A DNA stretch of 64,000 bases from Atopobium massiliense (GCA_900343135.1 OPYK01000007.1:1-64000), one strand, 5' to 3'; positions 34,622 through 44,715 are shown, counted from the first letter of the stretch. The notes: generated by a model from the letters alone, not told the origin. Numbers and translations are program-made.

Positions 34622-34782
34622 CCACCGCGTTATTTCTTCTTAGATGCACAGAAATCGGGATAAGCATTTGCGAGCTGGATCTTTTAACCATCGGCATGAT
34701 TTTAGACATGTGGACGGAGAAAGCAAACGATAACGTGAAATACGATAGGCTCGCAAGCCAGGCAGAATTCGACAGGTTCTAG
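34618..34782 (+). CDS. tail assembly chaperone, downstream (T-like) frame
   Basis: 54 codons (ATG overlapping the upstream stop as ATGA). ALFLLRCTEIGISICELDLL and TIGMILDMWTEKANDN match the T part of tail chaperones, which recruits the tape-measure protein. It is probably made mainly as a fusion through the -1 slip. The region from 34,783 to the tape-measure start holds only that gene's ribosome site. Confidence 0.8.
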   Translation: MTTALFLLRCTEIGISICELDLLTIGMILDMWTEKANDNVKYDRLASQAEFDRF

Positions 34783-34865
34783 ACGAGAACCAAGCATTCT
34801 TATCCCTGACGTTAAAATATCTGATTTTTTCATACCTAAATTTAAGAGTAAAAGGAGGTGAAGTT

Positions 34866-37691
34866 ATGGCAAACAGGATTAAAGGTATTACCGTTGAAAT
34901 CGGTGGAGATACGACAGGCTTGGATAAAGCGTTAAAAGATGTGAATACGACTATCAGATCCACGCAAGCTCAGCTTCGTGACGTAAACAGGTTGTTAAAA
35001 CTGGATCCGTCCAACGCTAAACTTTTAGCACAAAAACAGCAATTATTGCAGCAGGAAATAGCAAACACTTCCGAGAAACTTAACGCTTTAAAACAGGCTG
35101 ATAAGCAGGCTAAAGTACAGCTTGAAAACGGGGATCTCGGTAAAGACAAGTATGATGCTTTGCAGCGTGAGATTATTGAAACCGAGCAGAATCTTAAAAA
35201 TTTAGAACAGCAGGCAAAGAAAGTCCCTTCAGCATTAGCAGTTTCTATGAAAGAAACTGGGGATAAAATTAAAAGTGTCGGTGAGAAAACAGCCCAAGTC
35301 GGCACAAGCTTATCCACGCATGTTACCGCACCAATTGTGGGGCTTGGAGCCGCGTCTTTAGCCGCGTTTAACGAAGTTGATGCGGGCATGGATACGATTG
35401 TTACTAAAACAGGTGCAACAGGAAAAGCACTGGAGGGTATGCAAGATAGTATGAAAAATCTTGCTACCAGTATTCCTACTGATTTTCAAACCGCAGGTGC
35501 TGCTATCGGCGAGGTGAACACCAGATTCGGTTTAACAGGTAAAAGCCTTGAAGACCTGTCAGGCAGGTTTATTAAATTTGCTCAAATTAACAACATGGAT
35601 GTTTCCACGGCTGTTGATAACACGCAGAAAGTTGTGGCTGCTTTTGGGCTTAAAGCACAGGACGCCGGGGCTTTACTTGATACGATGAACGCAGTCGGTC
35701 AGCGTACCGGTGTCAGCATGGATACGCTTGCTAAAACCATGGTTACTAACAGTGCCTCCTTACAGCAGCTCGGGTTTAGTGCATCGGATGCTGCTAATTT
35801 CTTAGGCAATGTTGAAATGTCCGGTGCTGACACGTCACAGGTTATGACAGCTCTAACTAAAGCACTAGCTGCTGCTACAGCTAAAGGCACGCCTATGAAA
35901 CAGGCTTTAGAAGATATTCAAAACAGTATGGTGAATGCGAAAAGCGACACTGAAGGTTTAAAAGTAGCTTACGAGCTGTTTGGTAAGCGTGCAGGTGCGG
36001 CTATTTATCAGGCGTGTAAAAACGGTTCACTGTCTTTTGCTGAGCTTGGTACTTCCCTTAAAGATAATGCCGGCAGCGTGGAGAAAACGTTTAACGAAAC
36101 GCTTGATCCGATAGATAAGTTTAAGACTTCAATGAATAGTCTGAAAATCGTGGGAGCAGATCTTGGCAGTTCTCTTGCAACGGTTTTACAGCCTATGCTT
36201 GAAAAGTTCGCTTCCTGTATGAAGTCTTTAAGCGAAGCCTGGAACGGCTTGTCTCCTGGAATGAAGGATGCGATAGTAAAAATTACGCTTATTGCGGCAA
36301 CAGTCGGTCCTGTACTCATTGTGATCGGGAAAATTATTAGTGCTGTTGGAACAATCACTTCTGCTCTGGGAGGTCTTATCGGACTTCTTGGAGGAACAGC
36401 CACAGCCACTACTGCGGTAGGTGTGGCAGGAGGAGCCAGTGCGGCAGGAACAGCGGCGGCAGGGACAGCAGCCGGAACAGCGGCTGTTGGGTTTGGTGCG
36501 TTAAACGTTTCGCTTCTTCCTATTATCGCTATTATTGCGGCGATTATTGCCGCGGTTGTAGCGATTATTGCGATTATTAAAAACTGGGGTGCTATAAGCG
36601 AATGGTTTAAAAACCTGTGGCAGAGTGTTTGCCAGAGCGTGAGCAGTATTTGGCAAAACATCTCGGAGTTTTTCCAAAACGTATGGCAAGGCTTAGTTCA
36701 AGTTTTTACCGGCGTGTGGGATACGATTAAAAACGTGCTCACGGTAGCACTCATGTTTATCGTAGAACTTATCAAAGGCTATTTTTCGCTTATCACACTA
36801 CCGTTTAGGTTTATTTGGGAAAACTGTAAAGACGTGATTATAGGCGCATGGGATGCGATTAAAACCACGGTAAGCAGCGTGCTTGAAGCCATAAACAGTG
36901 TAATAACAAGTGTTATGAACACGATTATGTCGTTTATAACAAGCGTCTTAAACACTATAAGCAGTGTGTTTACGAGCGTTTTCAATGCGATTTTAAGTGT
37001 TGTAACATCTGTTTTTAACAGCATAAAATCAGTGGCTGAAACGATATGGAATGGAATTTGCAGTGTTATAACAAACGTGGTGAACACGGTTAAAAATACG
37101 GTTTCTACAGTGTTTAACGCGGTGGCAGGCGTTGTAGGCAACGTATTTAACGGTATTAAAAACACGGCCGTATCAATTTGGAATGGTATTAAAAACGCTA
37201 TCATCACTCCGATTGAAGCGGCGAAAAACAAGGTTAAAGCGGTAGTTGACGCTATAACAGGCTTTTTTGCAGGTATTAGACTTAGTCTTCCTCATATTAA
37301 ACTGCCTCATTTTAGTATTAAAGGACACTTCTCACTCGCACCACCGTCTGTACCGTATCTTGCTATCGACTGGTATAAGAAGGCAATGAATAAGCCGATG
37401 CTGTTAAACGGGGCGACTATCTTCGGTGAGAAAAACGGGCATTTGCTTGGCGGCGGTGAAAAAGGACCTGAGGTGATTATGGGGCTTGATACTTTGCAGA
37501 ATATGAGTGCGGGAGCAAACACGCAAATGCTTAGTGTTATGAACCAGATTCTAGCGATTATGGACGCGTATTTCCCACAGTTTTCCAACCAGAGTATTGT
37601 GCTTGACTCAGGCGAGCTTGTCGGCGGTATTGCAAACAAGATGGACAGTGAGCTTTTCAAACTGCAAACAAGAAAAACAAGGGGGTGGTAA
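34866..37691 (+). CDS. tape measure protein
   Basis: 941 residues. It opens MANRIKGITVEIGGDTTGLD, then has a coiled coil (about 20-120), the TMP core (EVDAGMDTIVTKTGATGKAL, FGKRAGAAIYQACKNG), a hydrophobic Ile/Ala run (near 545-572), and many V-x-S-V-x-N-x-I helical repeats (about 650-790). The late Gly-rich GGGEKGPEVIMG motif is common to TMP C-termini. It sets tail length and probably enters the membrane during DNA injection. Confidence 0.95.
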   Translation: MANRIKGITVEIGGDTTGLDKALKDVNTTIRSTQAQLRDVNRLLKLDPSNAKLLAQKQQLLQQEIANTSEKLNALKQADKQAKVQLENGDLGKDKYDALQREIIETEQNLKNLEQQAKKVPSALAVSMKETGDKIKSVGEKTAQVGTSLSTHVTAPIVGLGAASLAAFNEVDAGMDTIVTKTGATGKALEGMQDSMKNLATSIPTDFQTAGAAIGEVNTRFGLTGKSLEDLSGRFIKFAQINNMDVSTAVDNTQKVVAAFGLKAQDAGALLDTMNAVGQRTGVSMDTLAKTMVTNSASLQQLGFSASDAANFLGNVEMSGADTSQVMTALTKALAAATAKGTPMKQALEDIQNSMVNAKSDTEGLKVAYELFGKRAGAAIYQACKNGSLSFAELGTSLKDNAGSVEKTFNETLDPIDKFKTSMNSLKIVGADLGSSLATVLQPMLEKFASCMKSLSEAWNGLSPGMKDAIVKITLIAATVGPVLIVIGKIISAVGTITSALGGLIGLLGGTATATTAVGVAGGASAAGTAAAGTAAGTAAVGFGALNVSLLPIIAIIAAIIAAVVAIIAIIKNWGAISEWFKNLWQSVCQSVSSIWQNISEFFQNVWQGLVQVFTGVWDTIKNVLTVALMFIVELIKGYFSLITLPFRFIWENCKDVIIGAWDAIKTTVSSVLEAINSVITSVMNTIMSFITSVLNTISSVFTSVFNAILSVVTSVFNSIKSVAETIWNGICSVITNVVNTVKNTVSTVFNAVAGVVGNVFNGIKNTAVSIWNGIKNAIITPIEAAKNKVKAVVDAITGFFAGIRLSLPHIKLPHFSIKGHFSLAPPSVPYLAIDWYKKAMNKPMLLNGATIFGEKNGHLLGGGEKGPEVIMGLDTLQNMSAGANTQMLSVMNQILAIMDAYFPQFSNQSIVLDSGELVGGIANKMDSELFKLQTRKTRGW

Positions 37692-37693
37692 AC

Positions 37694-38365
37694 GTGTATG
37701 GGATGACAATAGGAAACTTACATAGTTTTAAAGATTTAGGCTTAGTTCCAACACTTAAGCCACATGTTAATCTACCCTCCCCAAGGTTTAGCTATCTGGA
37801 AGTGCCGGGAAGATTGGGAAGTTTTGATCTTACGGAAAGCTTAGCAGGTGAAGTTTTATACGAGATGCGTGAAGGCTCTTTTGAGTTTATTGTCGCAGAT
37901 AAAGGTGTGTGGCAGAAAGCTTACGAGAGGCTTAAACGTGATGTTCACGGGCTTAAAACAACCCTTGTATTGGACAGTGAATCTTCCTTTTACTATCAGG
38001 GTCGAGTGTGGGTAAGTGATTTTAAATCGGATAAAAACTATGAAACGATTACGCTTAACTACAGGCTAAACCCTTATAAGCACAGTGTTTTAGACATGGA
38101 AACAGGTGGCGTGTACACGTTAAAAAACGTGCAGGTTAAAGACAAAAAAGAAATCAGGCTTACCCGTGATTGTGATATGACGCTTATACCTGAATTTACT
38201 AATAAAACACTGAACACGCTAAGCGTTGATTTTAACGGAAAAACCTACAGTCTAAAACAAGGCGTATCTCGTTTCCCTGAACTTAGAACACGCGAAAATA
38301 ATATGACGCTTACGTTTCAAGGCACAGGCACGCTTGATATTTCCTACCTAAGGGGGTGGTTATAA
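37694..38365 (+). CDS. distal tail protein
   Basis: 223 residues from GTG 37694 (AAGGGGGTGGTAAAC). YGMTIGNLHSFKDLGLVPTL and the SYLEVPGRLGSFDLTES motif mark the Dit family. It forms the hub between tail tube and tip. Confidence 0.9.
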   Translation: MYGMTIGNLHSFKDLGLVPTLKPHVNLPSPRFSYLEVPGRLGSFDLTESLAGEVLYEMREGSFEFIVADKGVWQKAYERLKRDVHGLKTTLVLDSESSFYYQGRVWVSDFKSDKNYETITLNYRLNPYKHSVLDMETGGVYTLKNVQVKDKKEIRLTRDCDMTLIPEFTNKTLNTLSVDFNGKTYSLKQGVSRFPELRTRENNMTLTFQGTGTLDISYLRGWL

Positions 38366-38366
38366 A

Positions 38367-41198
38367 TTGTACAGAATAACTCTTGATGAAACAGCCTTGT
38401 ATTATCCAGGCGACACTAAGAATGTTCTTCTTGATGCGACGCTTAACGTGGAGCTTAACACTGCAGGCACGCTCGTGTTTACCTGTCCGAAAGAAAATCC
38501 CTGCTATGAGAAGTTTTTTAACAGAAAATCAGTAGTGAGCGTGTATCGAGGTGAGAAAGAAATTTTTACCGGAGAGGTAAGAGAACAGGAGAAAGACTTA
38601 AACCAAAACAAGAAAGTAGTGTGTGTAGGTCTTTTAACGTATCTTGCAGACAGTATTCAGCCGCAGAGAGAATACCATGATCACACACCTTACCAACTGT
38701 TGGAAAAATTCCTAAACATTCATAACGAGCAGGTGGATGACAGGAAAAAGATTCATATCGGAAAAGTAAGCGTGACAGATCCCAATAATTCCCTGTACAG
38801 GTTCACCAATTTTGAGACAACGCTTGAAGCGATTATGGGAAAAATGGTTGATAAGCTGGGCGGATACTTAAAGCTAAGACGAGAAAAAGACGGGATGTAC
38901 CTTGATTATCTTCGCTTGGAAGAAATGGGTAAAATGGCGAAACAGCCGGTTGAGTTTGGTCTTAATATGCTTGATTATACTGAAAACTTATCGGCAGAAG
39001 ATGTTTCTACAGCGATTATCCCTTTAGGTAAAGAACTGGAAAGTGAAAACAGTAAAAACGAGGTTCTTAAAAAATACACTGATATTACAAGCGTTAATAA
39101 CGGGAAGAACTATCTTGTTTCCACTCAGGCAAAGAGCGCGTTTGGCTGGGTTTGTAAAGTCGTTAGATGGGATGATGTGAGTGTTCCTGAAAACCTGTTA
39201 CGTAAAGCATCTCTTTGGCTTAAAGATAATCAGTTCGAACAGACAGAGCTTAACTTAAGTGCGGTTGACTTATCCGAGTTTGACCTTGATTTTGAAACTA
39301 TTGAGTGCGGAGACAGAGTTAGGTGCATAGCATCGCCTTTTGGCATGGACCGGGTATTTCCCGTGATGAGACAGTCTATTCCATTGCAAAAACCCGGTGA
39401 GATGAAAATAGTTCTGGGCAGTCAAACCAGGCGAAGCTACGTGCAAAGCTCACATGATTCTGTTCAAAGTCTGCGTGAAGAAAGCCTTGCAACAAGAAAA
39501 ATAGATAACGAGCGTGTGCAAAGTGAAATCAACAATATTAAAGCACAGATGAACATCACCTCAGGCGGATATAAGGTAACAGAATATGATGATTCAGGCA
39601 GGTGGCTAAGAGACCTTTATATGGATACGCCTGATAAGAATACTGCTACGAAAGTCTTGCAGGTTAATATGAACGGGATCGGCGGAAGCCATAACGGTTT
39701 TGCAGGACCTTATAATACGGCAATTACTTTAGACGGGCGTGTTTACGGAGATAGGATTATCGGGCATTCGATTGATGCTGAGAAACTTTCAGTTTCTTAC
39801 ACTTCGCAGGTGGAAAAGCAGATTAGTAACGCAAAACAGGAAGCTATTTCTGATAGTGATGAGAAGCTTAAAAGCTACTATACGATAAATGAGGTTAACA
39901 CCAAGTTTTCTGTAACGGATCGAAAGATTGAGTCAAGTGTTGAAACAGTTAATCAGAAACTGGAGCAGAAAAATGGTAACTATTACGGCACGTATACTCC
40001 CTACTCTTCTAATGCTCCGGCTAACTCTTGGACAAGCAGAAGTGAGAAGTTAAACCACGTGGGAGATTTTTTCTTCGATACTCAAACAGGCTACGCCTAC
40101 AGGTATCGGGTTAAAAGAGACTGCTTAGAAATTAAGTTTAACAGTAATTGCCGTACGGAAAGCGCAAACTATGATTGGGTGGAAGTTTTCTATGAGTCTG
40201 AGGGTAAGATTCACGTTTTACCGAAACTTGGCGGTACGGACATAGCAGGTAAAAGCATCTTTGTGCCAAGCAATATGTTCTGGCTTTATTTTAGAAGTGA
40301 TGGTTCAAGCCATGATTATTACGGTTTTAAGATTGATGCGATAAGAAAAAGCAGTTCAAGGCAAGAAGTTCAAGATAGTTTAGCGGTTTTACCTAACGAT
40401 GCCGGAAACATAATAGAACTGTCAGGCAGCACTTATCCTGAGTCAGAGCATGATCCGTATCAGGATAATACGAGAAAACTCTGGCGGTATACGTCAAATG
40501 AGAGTCTTGACAGTTATCTGGAGTTTGATTGGGTTAGAGTCAGTGACAAAGACATTCAGGCGGCTAAAGATACAGCTGACAGAGCTATATCTAAAGTTTC
40601 TATTGTTGAAGATTCGATTACCTCCATGGTGAAAAAGGGTGAGTTTGGTTCGTTTATGCGGCAAAACTACAACAGTTTTCTGATTGGGTTTAACGAGTCA
40701 AGCAACTATGTTCAAATCACTGCAGGGCAAATAGGTCTTTACAATGGGTCGATTGATTCTGATAGTAAGCGTGCCGTATTTGATCAAAACGGTAACCATT
40801 TTTATCGTGATGGCTACTATGTGGGAAAAATCGGAACGAATCAGTGGAATAAAGACGACTCTCATAAAGGGCTCGTGTTTGACCTCTCTCCTGAAGGAAA
40901 GTATATGGCTTTCGCACAAAAAGAATCATCCTATTCTAATTCGTATAATACGATGCTTTGTTTTTCACGCTCAGGCAGTATATATGACGAGTATGGCTTG
41001 CATTTAGGCTGCAACTTTTATGCCCACGGTTTCAAGGTTATAAACCCGCAGTGGGAAGGAGGATTTGGAACTACGGCAACCATTCATTATGTGCAGGTAC
41101 TTGATGTGGATGAGTACGGCAAAGTAAGAAGATGGGGTGAAAACGGGCGCATGGTATTTAAAAACGGTATCCTCATGGACTTGACTTTCTACAACTAA
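38367..41198 (+). CDS. tail-tip protein with prophage endopeptidase-like N-terminus
   Basis: 943 residues, TTG start after GGGGGTGGTTATAAA. The N-terminal 380 residues (YRITLDETALYYPGDTKNVL, YHDHTPYQLLEKFLNIHNEQ) match the minor structural/Tal hub family. From about 440 the sequence is modular: NMNGIGGSHNGFAGPYNTAI is typical of tail-tip proteins, followed by repeated GTYTPYSSNAPANSW-type carbohydrate-binding-like parts. The C-terminal end is probably host-range related. No clear peptidase catalytic set was identified. Confidence 0.88.
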   Translation: MYRITLDETALYYPGDTKNVLLDATLNVELNTAGTLVFTCPKENPCYEKFFNRKSVVSVYRGEKEIFTGEVREQEKDLNQNKKVVCVGLLTYLADSIQPQREYHDHTPYQLLEKFLNIHNEQVDDRKKIHIGKVSVTDPNNSLYRFTNFETTLEAIMGKMVDKLGGYLKLRREKDGMYLDYLRLEEMGKMAKQPVEFGLNMLDYTENLSAEDVSTAIIPLGKELESENSKNEVLKKYTDITSVNNGKNYLVSTQAKSAFGWVCKVVRWDDVSVPENLLRKASLWLKDNQFEQTELNLSAVDLSEFDLDFETIECGDRVRCIASPFGMDRVFPVMRQSIPLQKPGEMKIVLGSQTRRSYVQSSHDSVQSLREESLATRKIDNERVQSEINNIKAQMNITSGGYKVTEYDDSGRWLRDLYMDTPDKNTATKVLQVNMNGIGGSHNGFAGPYNTAITLDGRVYGDRIIGHSIDAEKLSVSYTSQVEKQISNAKQEAISDSDEKLKSYYTINEVNTKFSVTDRKIESSVETVNQKLEQKNGNYYGTYTPYSSNAPANSWTSRSEKLNHVGDFFFDTQTGYAYRYRVKRDCLEIKFNSNCRTESANYDWVEVFYESEGKIHVLPKLGGTDIAGKSIFVPSNMFWLYFRSDGSSHDYYGFKIDAIRKSSSRQEVQDSLAVLPNDAGNIIELSGSTYPESEHDPYQDNTRKLWRYTSNESLDSYLEFDWVRVSDKDIQAAKDTADRAISKVSIVEDSITSMVKKGEFGSFMRQNYNSFLIGFNESSNYVQITAGQIGLYNGSIDSDSKRAVFDQNGNHFYRDGYYVGKIGTNQWNKDDSHKGLVFDLSPEGKYMAFAQKESSYSNSYNTMLCFSRSGSIYDEYGLHLGCNFYAHGFKVINPQWEGGFGTTATIHYVQVLDVDEYGKVRRWGENGRMVFKNGILMDLTFYN

Positions 41199-41208
41199 GG
41201 AGATGAAT

Positions 41209-41421
41209 ATGGCAGAACTTATTATTAACACAAACGAGGTTGTGATAAACGAAGGTACTAAAAACAGTGACATAAAAGTCGCTAAAACTGCTGATGAGAG
41301 TATGGAAATAGAGCAGTTTATCAGCAACAGTAAGTACGCAAAGATGATAGAAGACATCAATCACAAACTTGATATTCTAATCGAGGAAAAGGAGGTGGAA
41401 GATGGAAAAGCCGACCATTAA
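41209..41421 (+). CDS. small tail-region protein
   Basis: 70 residues from ATG 41209 (AAGGAGATGAAT upstream; the ATG at 41203 is too near the site). It begins MAELIINTNEVVINEG and ends in an acidic, charged helix. Unknown; overlaps the next gene by 20 bases. Confidence 0.7.
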   Translation: MAELIINTNEVVINEGTKNSDIKVAKTADESMEIEQFISNSKYAKMIEDINHKLDILIEEKEVEDGKADH

Positions 41422-41683
41422 CTATGCGATAGCTACACAAAAGTTTAGAGCGAAGTTAAGCGATGAGATAGTGTCTTTGCAAAAAAGCATCCCTATCCCG
41501 ACCTACATGGTTGAAGGCATAATCGCATCAATTTTAGCTGACATACGCTCAGCAGTGATAGCTGAAAACACGATGGAACATGTTGCTTTTAGTGAGGAAA
41601 ACACAAAGTATTACGAAGAACAGTTAGAAAAACTAAACGAAGAAATCCTAAAACTTAAAGCAGAAAAAGAAGAAAAACCATAA
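41402..41683 (+). CDS. small tail-region protein
   Basis: 93 residues. INYAIATQKFRAKLSDEIVS, then a coiled-coil tail (YYEEQLEKLNEEILKLKAEK). AAAAGGAGGTGGAAG precedes the ATG. Possibly a structural or fibre-assembly factor. Confidence 0.7.
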   Translation: MEKPTINYAIATQKFRAKLSDEIVSLQKSIPIPTYMVEGIIASILADIRSAVIAENTMEHVAFSEENTKYYEEQLEKLNEEILKLKAEKEEKP

Positions 41684-41696
41684 GGAGGAAAGCCTT

Positions 41697-41993
41697 ATGT
41701 ATAGAGGAACAACACCTACAAACGTGTTCAGGACAGATGTGGATTTAGAAAACGCATCTGTCCTTTTTGTTAGCTATAAGCAAAACGGAAAAGTTGTTTT
41801 AGAAAAAAGCTTAGAGGATGTGAGTATTAAAAAGACGCTTGTAACAGTCAATCTCACGCAGAAAGAAACACTTTTGTTTCAAGACGGTATTGTCACGATT
41901 CAAATCAGAGCCAAGTTTCCCGACAACACGGCTATCGCTTCAAATCTGATACGAACAACAGCTGAAGAAATAGTAAAGGACGGTGAGATTTAA
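41697..41993 (+). CDS. small phage protein of the tail-fibre region
   Basis: 98 residues. YRGTTPTNVFRTDVDLENAS and a beta-rich body (QDGIVTIQIRAKFPDNTAIA) resemble small neck/fibre proteins of Gram-positive siphophages. The start has TAAGGAGGAAAGCCTT. It shares one base with the next gene. Confidence 0.7.
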   Translation: MYRGTTPTNVFRTDVDLENASVLFVSYKQNGKVVLEKSLEDVSIKKTLVTVNLTQKETLLFQDGIVTIQIRAKFPDNTAIASNLIRTTAEEIVKDGEI

Positions 41994-42205
41994 TGGCAGA
42001 ACTACAGGCAAGTTTTAAACACAATACAGATATGAGCGCATCTTTTGAAAGCATCATAAAAGTAACAGGCGAAGAAACAACAGATTACAACAGGCTTACT
42101 AACCTGCCGAAAATTAACCAAGTAAAGCTTATAGGCAATAAAACGCTTTTAGAGCTGGGACTTTGCTCTATCAGCAATATTGAACTCGAAGAACTACTTA
42201 AATAA
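41993..42205 (+). CDS. small phage protein, fibre-associated
   Basis: 70 residues. The tail reads TTDYNRLTNLPKINQVKLIG, similar to the DYNxLxNKPxIN motif common in tail-fibre and baseplate proteins. It is probably a minor structural protein. Confidence 0.7.
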   Translation: MAELQASFKHNTDMSASFESIIKVTGEETTDYNRLTNLPKINQVKLIGNKTLLELGLCSISNIELEELLK

Positions 42206-42219
42206 GGAAGGAAATTATT

Positions 42220-42813
42220 ATGCAAACCAAATTTTTAGACAACAACGGACTTTTATACGTTTGGAAGAAAATCAAAGAAAGCTTTGTGAAAAAAGAAGAG
42301 CTGACAAAAGCCTTGGAAACAGTGCCGAAGAAAGTCACGGATTTAAGTGATGCGGCAAACTATGCACAAGTATCTTCAGTGCCAACCAAGGTGGAAAACC
42401 TGACAGATGCATCAGAATACGCGAAGAAAACCGACATCGTGACAAACGTAGAAAATCTTCAAGGTATTGATGCGTATGCGAAAACAAGTGCGCTGCCGAC
42501 AAAAGTAGAACAGCTGGAAGACGCAGCGAATTATGTGAAAAAGACAGACCTTACTGAAGAGGTAAAGCATCTTGTCGGCAACATTCAATCAATTGATTTT
42601 AAGGTGGTTGATAGCCTGCCTCAGACAGGTGATAAGGCAACAATCTATCTTATAAGCGATAACAAGGGCGAAAACGATGCATATGATGAATACATTTATG
42701 TAAACGACAGGTTTGAAAAAATCGGTACAACATCAGTTGATTTAAGCGACTATGTGAAAAAAGAAGATGTTAAAAGTATCAGCAATGAAGAAATCGATGC
42801 ACTGTTTGTGTAG
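42220..42813 (+). CDS. tail fibre/receptor-binding-like protein with ANYAxxSSVPTKVENL repeats
   Basis: 197 residues. After KFLDNNGLLYVWKKIKESF it has four repeats of about 20-22 residues of the form LSDAANYAQVSSVPTKVENL / DASEYAKKTDIVTNVENLQ. These are typical of trimeric phage fibre shafts. The C-terminal domain has DKATIYLISDNKGENDAYDE. It probably contacts the host surface. GGAAGGAAATTATT precedes the ATG. Confidence 0.78.
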   Translation: MQTKFLDNNGLLYVWKKIKESFVKKEELTKALETVPKKVTDLSDAANYAQVSSVPTKVENLTDASEYAKKTDIVTNVENLQGIDAYAKTSALPTKVEQLEDAANYVKKTDLTEEVKHLVGNIQSIDFKVVDSLPQTGDKATIYLISDNKGENDAYDEYIYVNDRFEKIGTTSVDLSDYVKKEDVKSISNEEIDALFV

Positions 42814-42822
42814 GTGAAACTT

Positions 42823-43386
42823 ATGGCAGACAAGTTTTTAGGCAAAGAAGGTTTACTTAGGCTGATAGAAAAACTGAAAGAAAAATTTGCCACACTGGAC
42901 AGTCCTGCTTTTACGGGAAAACCGACCGTTAAAACACCAACCTATAAACCGGACACCAGAGGAAAAGAAATCGTTAACCGTGAATACGTGGATTTCGTAA
43001 CAAAGCTGCTGATACATCAGGAAATGCCTAAGCTGCCCAAGCAGTTCAAATGGGTTATTAGACCTGATTCTTGGCAGGAAGTACTAGATGGTTATGTGTA
43101 TGGCTTTTTTAACGAAAAATATTACAAGCCACATAAAGAACAGTACCCCAACAATGCACAGGAACAGAATGTAACACTTGATATAAAAATCGACTATGAA
43201 AGCCTACCGTATACGAGGTTTTATGGCATGGGAGATATTAAGGAGGTTTGCAAACTAACTATGGCAATCGGCAGTGATTGGCGGATTTACTGTTATGGGG
43301 ATAAACCTTCAAACGAAATACCGGTAATTATTACATTTATGCAGGTAGAAGATGTAACTGATCTTATTAAGGAGGCGGTAGAATGA
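42823..43386 (+). CDS. phage tail-region structural protein
   Basis: 187 residues from ATG 42823 (TAGGTGAAACTT upstream). It opens ADKFLGKEGLLRLIEKLKEK like the upstream fibre gene's N-terminus, then has SPAFTGKPTVKTPTYKPDTR, a fibre-like signature. It is probably a second fibre or tip subunit. The end overlaps the holin gene by 4 bases. Confidence 0.72.
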   Translation: MADKFLGKEGLLRLIEKLKEKFATLDSPAFTGKPTVKTPTYKPDTRGKEIVNREYVDFVTKLLIHQEMPKLPKQFKWVIRPDSWQEVLDGYVYGFFNEKYYKPHKEQYPNNAQEQNVTLDIKIDYESLPYTRFYGMGDIKEVCKLTMAIGSDWRIYCYGDKPSNEIPVIITFMQVEDVTDLIKEAVE

Positions 43387-43802
43387 AAGAATTTTGGAAT
43401 ACACTACAGCTGGCTTTCACAGTAGTAGGCGGCTGGCTGGGATACTTTTTAGGCGGGTGCGATGGTTTAATCCTCGCACTTCTTTTATTTGTGGTAACTG
43501 ATTACATCACAGGCGTGATGTGTGCGGCGATTGATAAAAAGCTTTCAAGCAGCGTGGGTTTTAAGGGCATCTTTAGAAAGGTGCTCATTTTTATGCTTGT
43601 TGGCATAGCAAACATTATAGATTTTCAGGTTATTAAGCAAGGAAGCGTGATTAGAACCGCGGTAATTTTCTTCTACCTATCTAACGAAGGACTTTCACTT
43701 ATCGAAAACGCGGCTCACCTAGGGCTTCCCGTGCCTGAGAAATTAAAAAACGTTTTAGAACAATTACACGACAAGAACAGAAAGGACAATACTCATGAGT
43801 AA
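43383..43802 (+). CDS. holin, phage_holin_4 family
   Basis: 139 residues. Several TM segments (LGGCDGLILALLLFVVTDYI, KVLIFMLVGIANIIDFQVI, TAVIFFYLSNEGLSLIENA) match the class carrying VTDYITGVMCA. It makes membrane lesions to release the lysin. It overlaps both neighbours by 4-8 bases. Confidence 0.93.
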   Translation: MKEFWNTLQLAFTVVGGWLGYFLGGCDGLILALLLFVVTDYITGVMCAAIDKKLSSSVGFKGIFRKVLIFMLVGIANIIDFQVIKQGSVIRTAVIFFYLSNEGLSLIENAAHLGLPVPEKLKNVLEQLHDKNRKDNTHE

Positions 43803-44715
43803 AAAAGGAATAGACGTATCAGTATGGCAGGGTGACATTGATTTCAACTCGGTAAAAGCATCCGGCGTTGAGTTTGTGATCATTCGAGCAGGATACGGTA
43901 TCGGACACAAAGACAAGTGGTTTGAGGAAAACTATCGTAAAGCAAAAACAGCAGGTCTTGATGTGGGAGCTTACTGGTATTCGTACGCAAGCTCTGCAGG
44001 CGAAGCGTCTGAGGAAGCTCAAAGCTGCGTGAACATACTTTCAGGTAAGAGTTTTGAGTACCCAGTTTACTTTGATTTAGAAGAAAAAAGCCAGCTTAAC
44101 CGTGGACGAGCTTTCTGTGATTCTTTGATTACAAGTTTTTGTAATAAGCTGGAAACTTACGGGTATTATGCAGGTTTTTACACCTCGCTTTCAGTAGCTA
44201 ATAATCTTGTGTCCTCTCATGTTAGAGACCGTTACGCTCTATGGATTGCACAGTGGAATACGCACTGTGATTATCAAGGCTCATATGGTCTTTGGCAATA
44301 CTCGTCAAGTGGCAGCGTGGGTGGAATAGCCGGAAGAGTTGACATGGATTATGCTTACGTAGATTATCCAAGCGTGATTAAAAAAGCCGGTCTAAACGGA
44401 TATAAAAACGGAGGCTCTTACACTGCTCCTCAAACATCAAGCATTGATGAAGTGGCACGAGAAGTTATTAACGGTGATTGGGGTAACGGAACTGAGCGTA
44501 AAAACCGTTTAACCTCTGCCGGATACGATTATACGAGCGTGCAAAATAAAGTTAATGAACTTCTTGGTGTGAAAGCCTATAGAAAGTCGGTTGATGAGCT
44601 TGCACGTGAAGTAATCCGAGGCACGTGGGGTAACGGCAGCATGCGAAAACAGCGTCTAACTCAAGCAGGATACGATTATGATGCAGTACAAAAACGAGTA
44701 AACGAACTCTTGTAA
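43795..44715 (+). CDS. endolysin: GH25 lysozyme with two CW_7 repeats
   Basis: 306 residues. The GH25 catalytic part (about 3-200) has KGIDVSVWQGDIDFNSVKAS, VYFDLEEKSQLNRGRAFCD and the final DMDYAYVDYPS. Two CW_7 cell-wall repeats follow (about 217-259 and 266-306; REVINGDWGNGTERKNRL and REVIRGTWGNGSMRKQRL). It cleaves muramic acid links in peptidoglycan at lysis. No signal peptide, so export depends on the holin. Confidence 0.96.
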   Translation: MSKKGIDVSVWQGDIDFNSVKASGVEFVIIRAGYGIGHKDKWFEENYRKAKTAGLDVGAYWYSYASSAGEASEEAQSCVNILSGKSFEYPVYFDLEEKSQLNRGRAFCDSLITSFCNKLETYGYYAGFYTSLSVANNLVSSHVRDRYALWIAQWNTHCDYQGSYGLWQYSSSGSVGGIAGRVDMDYAYVDYPSVIKKAGLNGYKNGGSYTAPQTSSIDEVAREVINGDWGNGTERKNRLTSAGYDYTSVQNKVNELLGVKAYRKSVDELAREVIRGTWGNGSMRKQRLTQAGYDYDAVQKRVNELL

